Of a DNA stretch of 26,263 bases, positions 17,941-26,263 are shown one piece after another. Origin of the DNA: Ascoidea tarda (nom. inval.) (Eukaryota > Ascomycota > Saccharomycetes > Ascoideales > Ascoideaceae); NCBI GenBank assembly GCA_030560485.1, contig JAKTTS010000195.1, forward strand, positions 1-26,263. The letters run 5' to 3'. Made by a program: the position numbers and the translations under genes. The notes below the pieces were generated by a model that ran no database searches, was not told the origin of the DNA, and saw nothing but the letters and a program-made list of their open reading frames with translations. Within the stretch, counting starts at the first letter, position 1. The number at the start of each line of letters is the position of its first letter.

Positions 17941-19010
17941 TAAAACGGATCACTGAGTTTTACGAAAATTAAGATAACCAGCCAGGAAAATAAAACAAAA
18001 AAATTTGCAAAGGAATGAAGTTGGATGAAATACATAAAGTACTAAACACGCCAACAAGGGAAAGATAACGCAGTGTTTTCTATTTTGAGAAAACCAAAAA
18101 CTGATAATAGAAGACACAAAATAGAGTGAAGGTAGAAGATGAAAAAGCAGAAAATACAGGAAACAATCATGAGCATACAAAGCGAGAAACGACCAATAGG
18201 AGTCAATTGGGTTCGCTCTGCGTTTCACACAGGCTTCATAACAGCTTCTGAATAGTGCCTGTACCAAAGCGGACCAGATCCAAAGGTCCGTTTCGTTTTT
18301 CGGTTCAGTTTTGAACTGATTTTGGTTTGGAGAACTGCGCATGGTAAACAAAACCGTAAACAAACTGGAAGAAATGTTTCAAACCAAACCAAAATGAAAC
18401 CAAACCACTTCAAGAAACAAACATTTTCAGACTAATTTGATGATTTTCCCATTTATGAAAAACTTCATTAAGTAAAAATTGAATATCAAGCACCTAATAT
18501 AGTGACTGAATTCTAACTAACCTTAAAGCAGCTTCAAACTGAAGAAGCAATCCATCCCGCGCAAACAAACAATTTGGTCGAATTACCTAAACTTCTGAAG
18601 ACTTCATTCCTGCTGCAACACGTCTACGTGCAGGCAACGCGCAAGCCAACCGGTGGCGGCGAATGTTGCGACTGTCTTCAGGAACGCTTAGAGTTTGGCG
18701 TGGCGTCGGCCGGTAAGAGTTATCGCTTCCAGGAAAGTAACACTCAGCCCAAATGAAGAGACAAAATAAAGAGGCAAAAAACCCAAACACCAAGATTTCC
18801 CTTGAAATCACTTGAAATTCGAGCAGATTACCAGTACTTGCAGAACTGAATTTGTTGGCATTGAGAAAAAGCAATTAGGTACGAGTAAACAGGCAAGAGT
18901 AGGCTTAAAAAAAATTATTTTCCAGTGGTCGTGACTAATGTGCAGAATAATTTCAAAAGTGGGAGATATTCTATAGCGCACACTGCCAAATGTGCTATGG
19001 CACTTCTAGT
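17941..19010. other. GC-richer, hairpin-rich patch inside the desert
   Basis: Composition rises sharply against the flanks, most clearly at about 18545-18745. Several stems are visible. CGGACC (18270-18275) pairs with GGTCCG (18285-18290). TCAGTT (18305-18310) pairs with AACTGA (18314-18319). CCTGC (18609-18613) pairs with GCAGG (18630-18634). GTGC (18992-18995) can pair either with GCAC just upstream (18978-18981) or with GCAC just downstream (19000-19003). AAACCAAACC occurs twice at 18381-18390 and 18397-18406. Open frames on both strands (for example minus 17950-18342, 130 codons) show no family resemblance or lack ATG starts. In a genome this AT-rich, a GC-rich structured island suggests a non-coding RNA. 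An eroded gene is the alternative. Confidence 0.4.
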
Positions 19011-20500
19011 CAAAACAAAGTCCAAAGTTCAAAATCCAAAATCCAGCAAATAACTAAAACAGTAGATAAGGAATAGCACAAATCCAAAGAATTCAAATTC
19101 ATTTATGTTTTAACAGAAAACCGGATAATTGTTTTCATTGGTAGAGCAAGTAGCAATTTTTTTTTCTTGTTTACAACTAGCACTAAGTGAACGATAACTC
19201 TCAGTATCATTTACGAAAATACTGAAAACAGTGAAATAGCATAATGTTTTTTTTGCATACAAATGCATGATTAAGGATTTAATTGTACAAAAAACTTAAA
19301 CGTGTTTATTAGCAGATACTGGTCCAATAAAAAGATTGAATTTAATTTTAAAATATTTAGTTGGATTTCACCTTTAACTACAGTTTGGCGAGAAGTTATC
19401 AAGATAAAGACAAAACCCAATCAAATTACTATCAGCAATAAAATTTGCTAATTGTGATATCTTCACCAAGTGTTTGTTATTTTGAGTAATATTGATTAAT
19501 AAAAGTCACTATTGTGTTTATTTAGGATATTTTATTTTCGTAAAATTAAATAAAACGAAATAGAATTTAAAAATTAAATAAAACGAAATAGAATTTAAAA
19601 ATTAAATCAATTTTTAATCGTTGGATTACCAATACTTAACTATTGTGCAAAATAAAGTCAAAATCTAAAAATAAAATTAAAAATATACACTACTAAACAA
19701 AGAATAAATGTAAAAAAATATACAAAAGGAAGTACAACTTAAAAGAAAATATGACTTTGCAATTTACATAATTTTTAGTCAATCCTTCAAAAAAATTATT
19801 ACAAAAATATTAAAACAAAATAAGATTTATAAAACCATTTTTGTGTGAATAAACAGTTATTATTAAATTAGAACTTTTAGTTTATTTTATTTAGATTTAA
19901 GAGCACAAAATTGAATTGTATTAACATTTAATAATTAGTGAAATATATCAAGTTCTCCTCCCCTTAGTATAATAGCAAACAGCAAAACATTGAAAATTTG
20001 ATCAATTACTTAGAAAAAAAGCTTTCAGATTTGGGTAATCAAATGTTCTATTTCAAACCAAAATATCCCAAAATAAACAAGGGAAATTAAATAACTCAAA
20101 CAAAACAAAAAAAATTATTCAAAGATAAAAGTTAGAAAACACCAATAGGATCTTGATATATCCAATTTGTGGCAAAATACTCTGAATTAATTAATAACAA
20201 GTTAAACAAGTTTCAAAAACAGAAGTCTTTAGAACACTATTCTTATTTCATTTGATTTTGCTGATGAGTTTCAAAAACTAGATCTTTTGAAGTTTTTGGT
20301 GCTTTCAATGCTTTTTGGCCCTCTGGTTTTTCTTGTTTTGCTTTTTTCTGTTCAATTCCTTTTTTCTGTTCAATTTATTTTGACTGTTTTGCTTCTTTTT
20401 GACTCCAATTTTATACTCAACAATAAAAAAAAACAAATAATTTTTCGGCAGACACCGAGACAGGGTTACAAATACAACTATTTATGATTTTGTCAGCAAG
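19011..20500. other. AT-rich right part of the desert
   Basis: This part is gene-free and AT-rich again. It contains the 28-bp tandem repeat at 19543-19607, a 12-bp direct repeat AGTTTCAAAAAC at 20209-20220 and 20267-20278, and a T-rich 15-base repeat (TTTTTCTGTTCAATT) at 20343-20357 and 20361-20375. The last one creates a short hydrophobic open frame that is probably not a gene. Confidence 0.6.
19543..19607. repeat. 28-bp tandem repeat, 2.3 copies
   Basis: Two identical 28-base units (19543-19570 and 19571-19598), each starting AAATTAAATAAAACG, are followed by the first nine bases of a third. The exact identity suggests a recent duplication by slippage or unequal exchange. Confidence 0.85.
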
Positions 20501-20880
20501 GATTTTTTTTAGCCTGCGCGCCTCACTCACGCCGCTTTATGCCGCTTGCAGATAGCTACATGACTTGAGATTTTTGCGTTCACAACTTGAAGTTTCTTTA
20601 CAAGAGTGATTGTTGGATGTTTTATTAGATTTGTTTTTTTATTTTACTTTAAATATTCCAAATCATTTATTAACAGTCAATTTTCTCCTTTCGTTTCGTT
20701 TAGTTTTCTCTTTCACAATTTCATCGATCGAACCTTTTTTTAGTCTTTTTTCGAGTGACTCTTTTTTCATATTATTATATTAAACTATATATTTAATTAT
20801 ATATTTTTTTTCGTCTTAGCTGTCATCTTAGTTATTTTATTTGACATCTTATATTAGTGACCTCAAAAGAGTATTCAAAT
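20501..20880 (+). promoter_or_regulatory. Proximal upstream region of the 1207-residue protein gene
   Basis: GCCGCTT occurs twice ten bases apart near 20531-20550 in a small GC-rich patch. A long pyrimidine-rich tract and TATATTTAATTATATATT sequence at about 20770-20805 follow, within 110 bases of the ATG. This is the expected layout of a yeast promoter. The actual start site is unknown. Confidence 0.4.
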
Positions 20881-23800
20881 ATGAAGTTTTCTTCTAAACA
20901 GCAAAAGAACTCTAATTCTCTTGAAAATTCTTTTTTTTCAGCAGCACCATTACCATCTCAAAGCCAGGCTCAATCTCAATCACTTTCATTTTCAGAGAGA
21001 CAAGACTCTCTTTCATCTAACGGTTTAACACCTAATCATTTCACTAGCAAAACAAAACTTTATCAAGCAGATAATCTTGATATATCGAGAAATAATCCTT
21101 TAAAAGACACCAGTGCTACTTATGATAGCAATAAAAAAAATTTAATTACAATTGATAGTATTATTAACTCTACTGATAGTACTGATTTTATTAATATAGC
21201 TAATAACACTACTGCTACTTCTAAGACTAATAACTTTGTTGCTGCTAGTCTTAAAGGTTCTAACTACATTGGCTCAAATGTTATAGATTCTAATATTTCT
21301 GAAACCGATAATATAAATGCCAGCAATAATAACAAATTGAAATTGGTAAAAAATTCCGAAATTCCAAAACCTCAAAAACCCCAAAAAAATCAAAAAATTT
21401 CCAAAATTTCTAAGCTTAGAAAATCAAAAAGAATTCAAAACTCAAAAAAAACAAAAACTTCATCTAAAAAACAAAAAAAAAAACAAAAAACCTCTACTGA
21501 AAGAATGTCATTGAATCCAAATGAAATTAAATCAAACAAAAGACTTGTAAATTCTTTGGGTGCTTCACTTTCTGCAACTAAATCTCAATCTTTAGCACAA
21601 ATTGATGATGATAATAATCAATCTGTGTTTTCATCAATTGATAAAATAATCGGTGTTGAAGCTTCTAAAATATTTAATCTTGATATATTAACCGATCTAA
21701 GAGTTAAAAGAAACCTCAATCAAAATTTCCTAAAAATAGTTAGGATCAGGGATTTACCTGAGTTACCACCATCCACAAATTTCTCAGGTTCCCAGGCTTA
21801 TCAACATGGGGACAGAAACCATACATCATTACCTTCACACTTTCCACCATTTCCAAGACTTCCAAAAAAAAGAAAATCACCTTTGATGTTGAATAATGAG
21901 TTAAGATGTTTGTTATATCAAGTTATATTATCAAACAAATTATATGCCATTCCTTATGGTGAATTTGGAAAATTTTGGATTAGAACTGTCAGAATATTTA
22001 ATAAGTATATGAAAAAAATTGGACTTTATTCTAGTTTTCCAGATATCACTTTGAGATATGCAAGAAGTGATTTTCAAAAACATTATAAAGAAGTGATTGC
22101 TTATAGAAGACTTAATCCTGTTTGTGTTCAGAATTTAAATAAACTTTTAACAGAGGCGAATAACAAATATTTCATTCAAAACAAACAAGAAAAACATAAC
22201 CAAACAATCGTTAATGGAAATTTCGGTAATAGTTTGAATAACGATACAAATGAAAGCAAAGAAAATATTGAAGCAGGAAAAATTGGTACTAATTTCAATG
22301 TTAATAACGAAAATAATAATAAAAATTGTGAAAATTCCAGTAAGAATTCTAATAAAAATTTTAGCATAATTCAACTCACCAACGATAATATGCCGCTTTC
22401 TACGGATATCGGAAGTATTTTACAAGCTAATTATGCAAAAAAAAGTGACAATTCTTTGTTGTTTTTAGAACCACATGAAAAAATATTGTTTCGATATTAC
22501 GATTTAGAGTATGACTATAACAAAAAAAAATTAATAATTGGTTTGCCAGTTGAATTGCAAAATCAAATCTTAGAAAACCAAAAATATGTCCTTCCCGAAA
22601 ATGAATCAATTTCTGTATTTGCTTCTGACACAGATGGTGAGGTGGTGCTTCCCACCTATGAAAACAAAAAACAGATTATTGATCCCAACAACCAGTTTAC
22701 GGATCTTGAAACCAATCAATATGTTGCAAGATTTTGTAGAGTTGTTGTTGAAGCATGCATTTTTGCTGACATTCCTAGCGATGTTGTTTATGAAGAAAGT
22801 ATTCTCAGCGATTTTCCAAAGGAAACACCCTACCCACGGTTAAGTTTAGATTTGGAATCTGATTCAGAATTGGACCCCCTTCCAAACAACAACCCCCGGC
22901 TGCTTTTGAACACTGTTCCAGATGCTTCTTCCAAGGCTCTTGACCACAGTCTCCCTCCAACTGAACAGACCCCTCCAGCGCAGTGCTTGACAGGGTCTGC
23001 CACTTCCCCACTGCCATCTTCTGCTTCTTTACCACCATCTCCTCCCAGTTCTCCTTCTGTTTCTGCTTCCTCAGCTTCTTTTTCTGTGCAGGACTCAGCT
23101 CGTCCATTTCAGCCTGTTCAAACAACAAAACCATATCTTCCACCACCTAGCCATCAAAGTCCTGTTTTACCTCAAGATGCCTTTCAGCCCATTCATCAAC
23201 CTCCCCCATTTATTCATCAACCTCCCCCATTTATTCACCAACCTTCTCAAAGTCAGGATGTTGAAACTGATTATCAGCAGCATCCTCATTATTCCGGGCA
23301 GCAAAGTCATCACCAATATCCATACCAACCTCAATACCAGCCTCAATACCAGCCTCAGCATCAACCTCAACATCAACCTCAGTATCAATACCAACCCCAA
23401 CAACAACAACAACAACATCATCATCAACCTCAACATCATCATCATCAACCTCAACATCAACATCAACATCAAACACTTCCAAGACCTCAACACTTTTTTC
23501 CTCAGCCAAAAATTCAATTTGATTTTCCTATAACATCAAGTTACATCAACACCGATGAACATGCTTATAGCCAAACTCAAAACTTGTTTTCAACAATAGG
23601 TCAAACTTACAGTTTGGACCCCAAAGTATATAGTATCTCCTCTATATCAAGGACTCCAGTTTTTCATTCTGCAACAGAAACAACAGGAAAATCCTATAAT
23701 ACTAATCAGCCTCATCATACTGATGACAGCAATGAAACCGATTTTAGAAATTACAATCAAACATCGCAGTATGGTACTGAGAACTCTAAATATGGAGAAA

Positions 23801-24504
23801 TTACACAGGTACTTACAACTGTTTCATCTAACAGTGAAATATTTAATGAACAAAATAATAATCAAAATAATGATGAAGCTGTATCCCAATATGTTCTTGA
23901 AATTACAGACCACATTAACTTGGTTCACAATGCACTAACTAAAATAAAACCAAAAGCTCGAGTTAACGATCAAGGAATTCCCATACCTACAATAAGTCCA
24001 ATAGAAACCAACAAACACTTAACTAAATTGAATAGAATTTGCAATAAGCTATTATCCACTTTGGCAATTGAAACATTAGATGAAAATCATTTAGAATTAA
24101 TAATTGAGAAACTTAGTATTACTGTGACAGATTTGTTTGAGTTTGGTCCTTTCTTTTTTAAAGTATTCAAAGAACATGGTTCTCATTCTTTAGATCTTTT
24201 TGAAAATACTCTTTGTTTGAAAGATGTATTCCAACAATTTAATGTGGTTTTGTTAAAAAAAAATGGCGATTCATGTGATGAAAATGATAATGATGGTAAT
24301 CAAAATTGCAATGACAAAAACTCATCTAATCTTACTTGTCTACAAAAAATTAATAAAAGAATGAAAAAATTAACTGATTTTAATATCAGATATCAAAAAA
24401 TAGCTTATGAATCACAAGTTAAAACTCTTACTGAGATCAATAGAAAAATAGATAGAAACAATCGCCTTTTAAGAGAATTGATAGAAAAAAAATACCAATC
24501 TTAA
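20881..24504 (+). CDS. Large Q/N/P-rich nuclear-like protein with possible DNA-binding core
   Basis: This encodes 1207 residues from the first ATG (the frame is open to 20857 without one). I do not recognise a named orthologue. A Ser/Asn-rich N-terminus is followed by a very basic Lys-rich block at about residues 163-207 (several nuclear-localisation-like clusters). An ordered segment at about 330-425 includes LRCLLYQVILSNKLYAIPYG, FGKFWIRTVRIFNKYMKKIG and ITLRYARSDFQKHYKEVIAY. Its aromatic and basic helices recall Myb/SANT-like or trihelix DNA-binding domains, but this is only a resemblance. A second ordered part at about 535-660 (LDLEYDYNKKKLIIGLPVEL; YVARFCRVVVEACIFADIP) is followed by Pro/Ser-rich, then Gln/His/Pro-rich tracts (about 680-870), and a helical C-terminus (about 1005-1207) ending in a charged coiled-coil-like stretch. 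A transcription or chromatin regulator is my inference. Its upstream non-coding region is about 6.9 kb. Confidence 0.8.
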   Translation: MKFSSKQQKNSNSLENSFFSAAPLPSQSQAQSQSLSFSERQDSLSSNGLTPNHFTSKTKLYQADNLDISRNNPLKDTSATYDSNKKNLITIDSIINSTDSTDFINIANNTTATSKTNNFVAASLKGSNYIGSNVIDSNISETDNINASNNNKLKLVKNSEIPKPQKPQKNQKISKISKLRKSKRIQNSKKTKTSSKKQKKKQKTSTERMSLNPNEIKSNKRLVNSLGASLSATKSQSLAQIDDDNNQSVFSSIDKIIGVEASKIFNLDILTDLRVKRNLNQNFLKIVRIRDLPELPPSTNFSGSQAYQHGDRNHTSLPSHFPPFPRLPKKRKSPLMLNNELRCLLYQVILSNKLYAIPYGEFGKFWIRTVRIFNKYMKKIGLYSSFPDITLRYARSDFQKHYKEVIAYRRLNPVCVQNLNKLLTEANNKYFIQNKQEKHNQTIVNGNFGNSLNNDTNESKENIEAGKIGTNFNVNNENNNKNCENSSKNSNKNFSIIQLTNDNMPLSTDIGSILQANYAKKSDNSLLFLEPHEKILFRYYDLEYDYNKKKLIIGLPVELQNQILENQKYVLPENESISVFASDTDGEVVLPTYENKKQIIDPNNQFTDLETNQYVARFCRVVVEACIFADIPSDVVYEESILSDFPKETPYPRLSLDLESDSELDPLPNNNPRLLLNTVPDASSKALDHSLPPTEQTPPAQCLTGSATSPLPSSASLPPSPPSSPSVSASSASFSVQDSARPFQPVQTTKPYLPPPSHQSPVLPQDAFQPIHQPPPFIHQPPPFIHQPSQSQDVETDYQQHPHYSGQQSHHQYPYQPQYQPQYQPQHQPQHQPQYQYQPQQQQQQHHHQPQHHHHQPQHQHQHQTLPRPQHFFPQPKIQFDFPITSSYINTDEHAYSQTQNLFSTIGQTYSLDPKVYSISSISRTPVFHSATETTGKSYNTNQPHHTDDSNETDFRNYNQTSQYGTENSKYGEITQVLTTVSSNSEIFNEQNNNQNNDEAVSQYVLEITDHINLVHNALTKIKPKARVNDQGIPIPTISPIETNKHLTKLNRICNKLLSTLAIETLDENHLELIIEKLSITVTDLFEFGPFFFKVFKEHGSHSLDLFENTLCLKDVFQQFNVVLLKKNGDSCDENDNDGNQNCNDKNSSNLTCLQKINKRMKKLTDFNIRYQKIAYESQVKTLTEINRKIDRNNRLLRELIEKKYQS
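23191..23244 (+). repeat. 21-bp coding tandem repeat, 2.6 copies
   Basis: Two identical 21-base units (23191-23211 and 23212-23232) and twelve bases of a third with one change encode the heptad I-H-Q-P-P-P-F. They lie in the Pro-rich part of the large protein. Confidence 0.85.
23326..23475 (+). repeat. Gln/His/Pro codon repeat tract
   Basis: Degenerate CAR/CAY/CCW triplet repeats encode Q-P-Q-Y and Q-P-Q-H units, a short poly-Gln run and His runs. Such tracts are typical of prion-like or transactivation regions and vary in length between strains. Confidence 0.8.
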
Positions 24505-24621
24505 ATGGCACTAGATTTATGTAATTTTATATAATATATGTAATAATAGAATATATCTAATCTAAAAAAAAAAAAAATAAAAAAAAAATAGAAACCAAAC
24601 AGTGGAAATTATTAAATGCAA
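24505..24621. terminator. Convergent 3' region with long A tract
   Basis: This lies between the stops of the large gene and RPN6. A TATATAATATATGTAATAAT-like stretch precedes an almost pure A run at about 24565-24591, which serves as A-rich signal on one strand and T-rich on the other. The terminator role is inferred from convergence. Confidence 0.5.
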
Positions 24622-25923
24622 TTAATTTAATACTGTAGCCTTTTCGTATAACAAGTTGACAGATTTGCTCATTTCTTTAATTAATTGTAGAGCAGAACCG
24701 TAATTTTTATCAATTTTATTTTCATCATAAATATATAACCAACCATTTCCTTGATCTAAAACACCATAGAAGATATTGTCTAGAATCATTTGAGATAATT
24801 TGCTTTCAATAAAAGTTTCATCTAATTTAATTAATCTTGAAATATGAGAAATTTCAATACAAGAATATGGCTTGATGATTTTTAATAAATTTTGTTCTAA
24901 TAACTGATGATATAAAGTTTTAAAATTTGATTTAATTAAATAGTCATTTGAAAATTCGTTTGAATTATCATTTAAAATTTTTTGAAAATTTTCTAAAGAT
25001 TTTTGGTTATATGCTATAGAGATCTTTTTAATAGCATCAAATTGTTTTAAATTATTTTGAATTGATTTTGAAGAAGTTATTAATTTATTTGATAAAATTT
25101 GAATAATATCGTCATTTTTATTTAACATGATTTTAGTTAATAAAATATATTTTAAAATTTTAATAATTTGAGATTCAGATTCTTTAGACCAATTTAAAGA
25201 ATTCAAATTCTCAAAAGCCTCATAAAAATAAGAAAAAGCGGTTTCAAAATCATTATCCTGACAATGTAAAATTCCGCTCATGCAGTCTAAATCAGCTTGT
25301 AATTTAGATGAACAGTAAATTGAATTAGCAGAGGTTCTTGCACTTGTTAATGAGGCTTTAGATTTTGAAAAATTTTTTAAATTATAGTAAATTTTTGATT
25401 GCAATAACTGAACTTCAATTAAAGTATTTTTATCATCGAGTTTTCTTAAATGAGAAGATAATGAATTAGTTAAATTTAAAGCATCATTAAAATAAAATTT
25501 TTTATAATATAATTGAGCTAATTTTAGTTGCAAAGATTGAGTTAAAAAAGATCTTTTTTCTTTTGAAGCCCAACTGATTGCTTCCTTCAAAGAAAGAATT
25601 TGGGTATCAATTGAATTGGGAATAAAACTAAATAAATCAATCAATTGTCTAATAATCTTTGAAATTTTTGATTTTGCAATAATTGATAAAACTTCAGTTG
25701 ATTTTAAAATTAAAGAGTGCAATTTTTCAGAATTTGAGGTTAATTTATAAAGATGACCCAAATCTAAAATAGATTCCTCTTTTTCTTGAATTGAATAGTC
25801 ATTTAAAAGCTTATTTTCATTGTCACCATCACCGTATAAAATCTTATGATATAAAATTTCAGCGTCATTATAGTTTTTATCGATAACTAATTGTCTAGCT
25901 TGAAGAATAATTGGGGATGACAT
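24622..25923 (-). CDS. RPN6: 26S proteasome lid subunit Rpn6
   Basis: This encodes 433 residues from the ATG at 25923, matching the family length of about 430 and the usual N-terminus (MSSPIILQARQLVIDKNYNDAE). Rpn6 is a PCI-domain subunit of the 19S lid that clamps lid and core particle together. Helical TPR-like repeats fill about 1-300, with the family strings SKASLTSARTSANSIYC and MSGILHCQDNDFETAFSYF. The PCI/winged-helix part (about 310-400) contains YSCIEISHISRLIKLDETFI and SKLSQMILDNIFYGVLDQG, then GWLYIYDE and the C-terminal helix ending EKATVLN. The frame is open upstream to another ATG at 26097, which would add 58 His/Phe/Leu-rich residues unlike any Rpn6. I reject that start, since it overlaps a likely promoter element. 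Confidence 0.95.
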   Translation of the reverse strand: MSSPIILQARQLVIDKNYNDAEILYHKILYGDGDNENKLLNDYSIQEKEESILDLGHLYKLTSNSEKLHSLILKSTEVLSIIAKSKISKIIRQLIDLFSFIPNSIDTQILSLKEAISWASKEKRSFLTQSLQLKLAQLYYKKFYFNDALNLTNSLSSHLRKLDDKNTLIEVQLLQSKIYYNLKNFSKSKASLTSARTSANSIYCSSKLQADLDCMSGILHCQDNDFETAFSYFYEAFENLNSLNWSKESESQIIKILKYILLTKIMLNKNDDIIQILSNKLITSSKSIQNNLKQFDAIKKISIAYNQKSLENFQKILNDNSNEFSNDYLIKSNFKTLYHQLLEQNLLKIIKPYSCIEISHISRLIKLDETFIESKLSQMILDNIFYGVLDQGNGWLYIYDENKIDKNYGSALQLIKEMSKSVNLLYEKATVLN

Positions 25924-26208
25924 TGCAATAAGAAAGTGAAAACTGTATTGGTAAAACAGAAGACCTGGCCGAATAAAATTAATGAAAAATGTTGGTTTAC
26001 TTTTCTTGAGCAAAACAACTGAAAGATAGGGATGTTGATAGTGTTGATGCTGGTGCTGATGGTGCAAAAGATGTAAATGCTGAAAGAAGTTTGCCATCCA
26101 ATTTCGCGATCAGTCTTCAAAAAAAATTACTTAATTGAGCACTACAGCCACATAGAAGAAAAATAATAGAGTATAAGTAGTCTCCTAGCTTCCGGAAGAT
26201 GTGCAGTT
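25924..26208 (-). promoter_or_regulatory. RPN6 promoter region with PACE-like site
   Basis: Positions 26090-26098, read on the minus strand, give GATGGCAAA, one mismatch from the proteasome-associated control element GGTGGCAAA bound by Rpn4. It lies about 170 bases upstream of the RPN6 ATG, a normal distance. The region is shared with the divergent tRNA-Gly gene. Confidence 0.45.
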
Positions 26209-26263
26209 GCGTAAGTGGTTTAATGGTAAAATTCAACGTTGCCATCGTTGGGCTCCCGGTTCG
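26209..26263 (+). tRNA. tRNA-Gly (anticodon GCC), cut by window end
   Basis: The sequence begins GCGTAAG (acceptor 5' strand), followed by the D arm TGGTTTAATGGTAAAAT. The anticodon stem CAACG/CGTTG has loop TTGCCAT (anticodon GCC), and the start of the T arm, CCGGTTCG, is present. It closely matches the yeast tRNA-Gly(GCC) as I know it. The last bases, including the acceptor 3' strand and terminator, lie beyond the window. Confidence 0.93.

Noticed and set aside
17950-18342. Minus-strand 130-codon frame in the desert
   Set aside because: Aromatic and Leu-rich sequence without family motifs. It overlaps other open frames and hairpin-rich DNA, so it is probably fortuitous.
18437-18506. TGATGA and CTGA about 70 bases apart as a C/D snoRNA
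   Set aside because: The base before TGATGA is T, not a purine, and there is no convincing terminal stem beyond about four AT pairs.
18574-18756. Plus-strand 60-codon GC-rich frame
   Set aside because: It has no ATG start and no family resemblance. Island composition alone explains the lack of stops.
19101-19111. Exact S. cerevisiae ARS consensus match ATTTATGTTTT
   Set aside because: Eleven AT-rich bases are expected by chance in such DNA, and the consensus applies only to close relatives of S. cerevisiae.
20308-20487. Small hydrophobic plus-strand ORF
   Set aside because: It is produced by a T-rich direct repeat (TTTTTCTGTTCAATT twice), and the peptide is a translated repeat rather than a plausible protein.
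20733-20742. Minus-strand GGTTCGATCG resembling a tRNA B box
   Set aside because: No cloverleaf, A box or acceptor pairing could be found around it.
23167-23533. Several overlapping frames on both strands in the Gln/His/Pro tract
   Set aside because: Triplet repeats leave all frames open. Only the plus-strand frame of the large protein continues on both sides.

Overview
The window looks like nuclear DNA of an AT-rich budding yeast (Saccharomycotina). The recognisable genes are compact, apparently intronless yeast housekeeping genes (ARV1, HEM25, RPC25, ALG14, REX2, RIM13, RPN6). There are two eukaryotic tRNA genes with internal Pol III boxes, and many proteins carry Asn-rich inserts built from AAT/AAC codons. 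The species cannot be settled from the sequence. CTG codons are too rare at conserved positions to tell a standard code from a CUG-reassigned one, and the standard code is assumed here. No transposase, reverse transcriptase, LTR pair or CRISPR array was seen.

Left part (1-9156): ARV1 (ER lipid homeostasis), an unrecognised Asn/His-rich ORF, HEM25 (mitochondrial glycine carrier for heme synthesis), a convergent acidic Asn/Asp-rich protein, tRNA-Ile(AAU), RPC25 (Pol III subunit), ALG14 (N-glycan GlcNAc transferase anchor) and REX2 (mitochondrial oligoribonuclease). ALG14 is split between two frames at a nine-T run that forms a textbook -1 slippery heptamer. The 3' two thirds of ARV1 is strikingly GC-rich.

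Middle (9157-13931, all minus strand): an F-box fragment and a large leucine-rich-repeat ORF, which together look like one F-box/LRR ubiquitin-ligase adaptor interrupted by a one-base frame break, then RIM13, the calpain-like protease of the alkaline-pH RIM101 pathway.

Centre-right (13932-20880): a gene desert of about 6.95 kb with divergent transcription away from it on both sides. Its core (about 14.45-17.9 kb) is extremely AT-rich and holds a nested inverted repeat. A GC-richer, hairpin-rich patch lies at about 17.95-19.0 kb. This is the most unusual part of the window. It could be a regional centromere, a giant control region for the downstream regulator-like gene, or the locus of a large non-coding RNA.

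Right end (20881-26263): a 1207-residue Q/N/P-rich nuclear-looking protein of unknown function with a possible DNA-binding core, convergent with RPN6 (proteasome lid). A tRNA-Gly(GCC) gene is cut by the window end. The genes are unrelated housekeeping neighbours. No operon-like or pathway cluster is evident.
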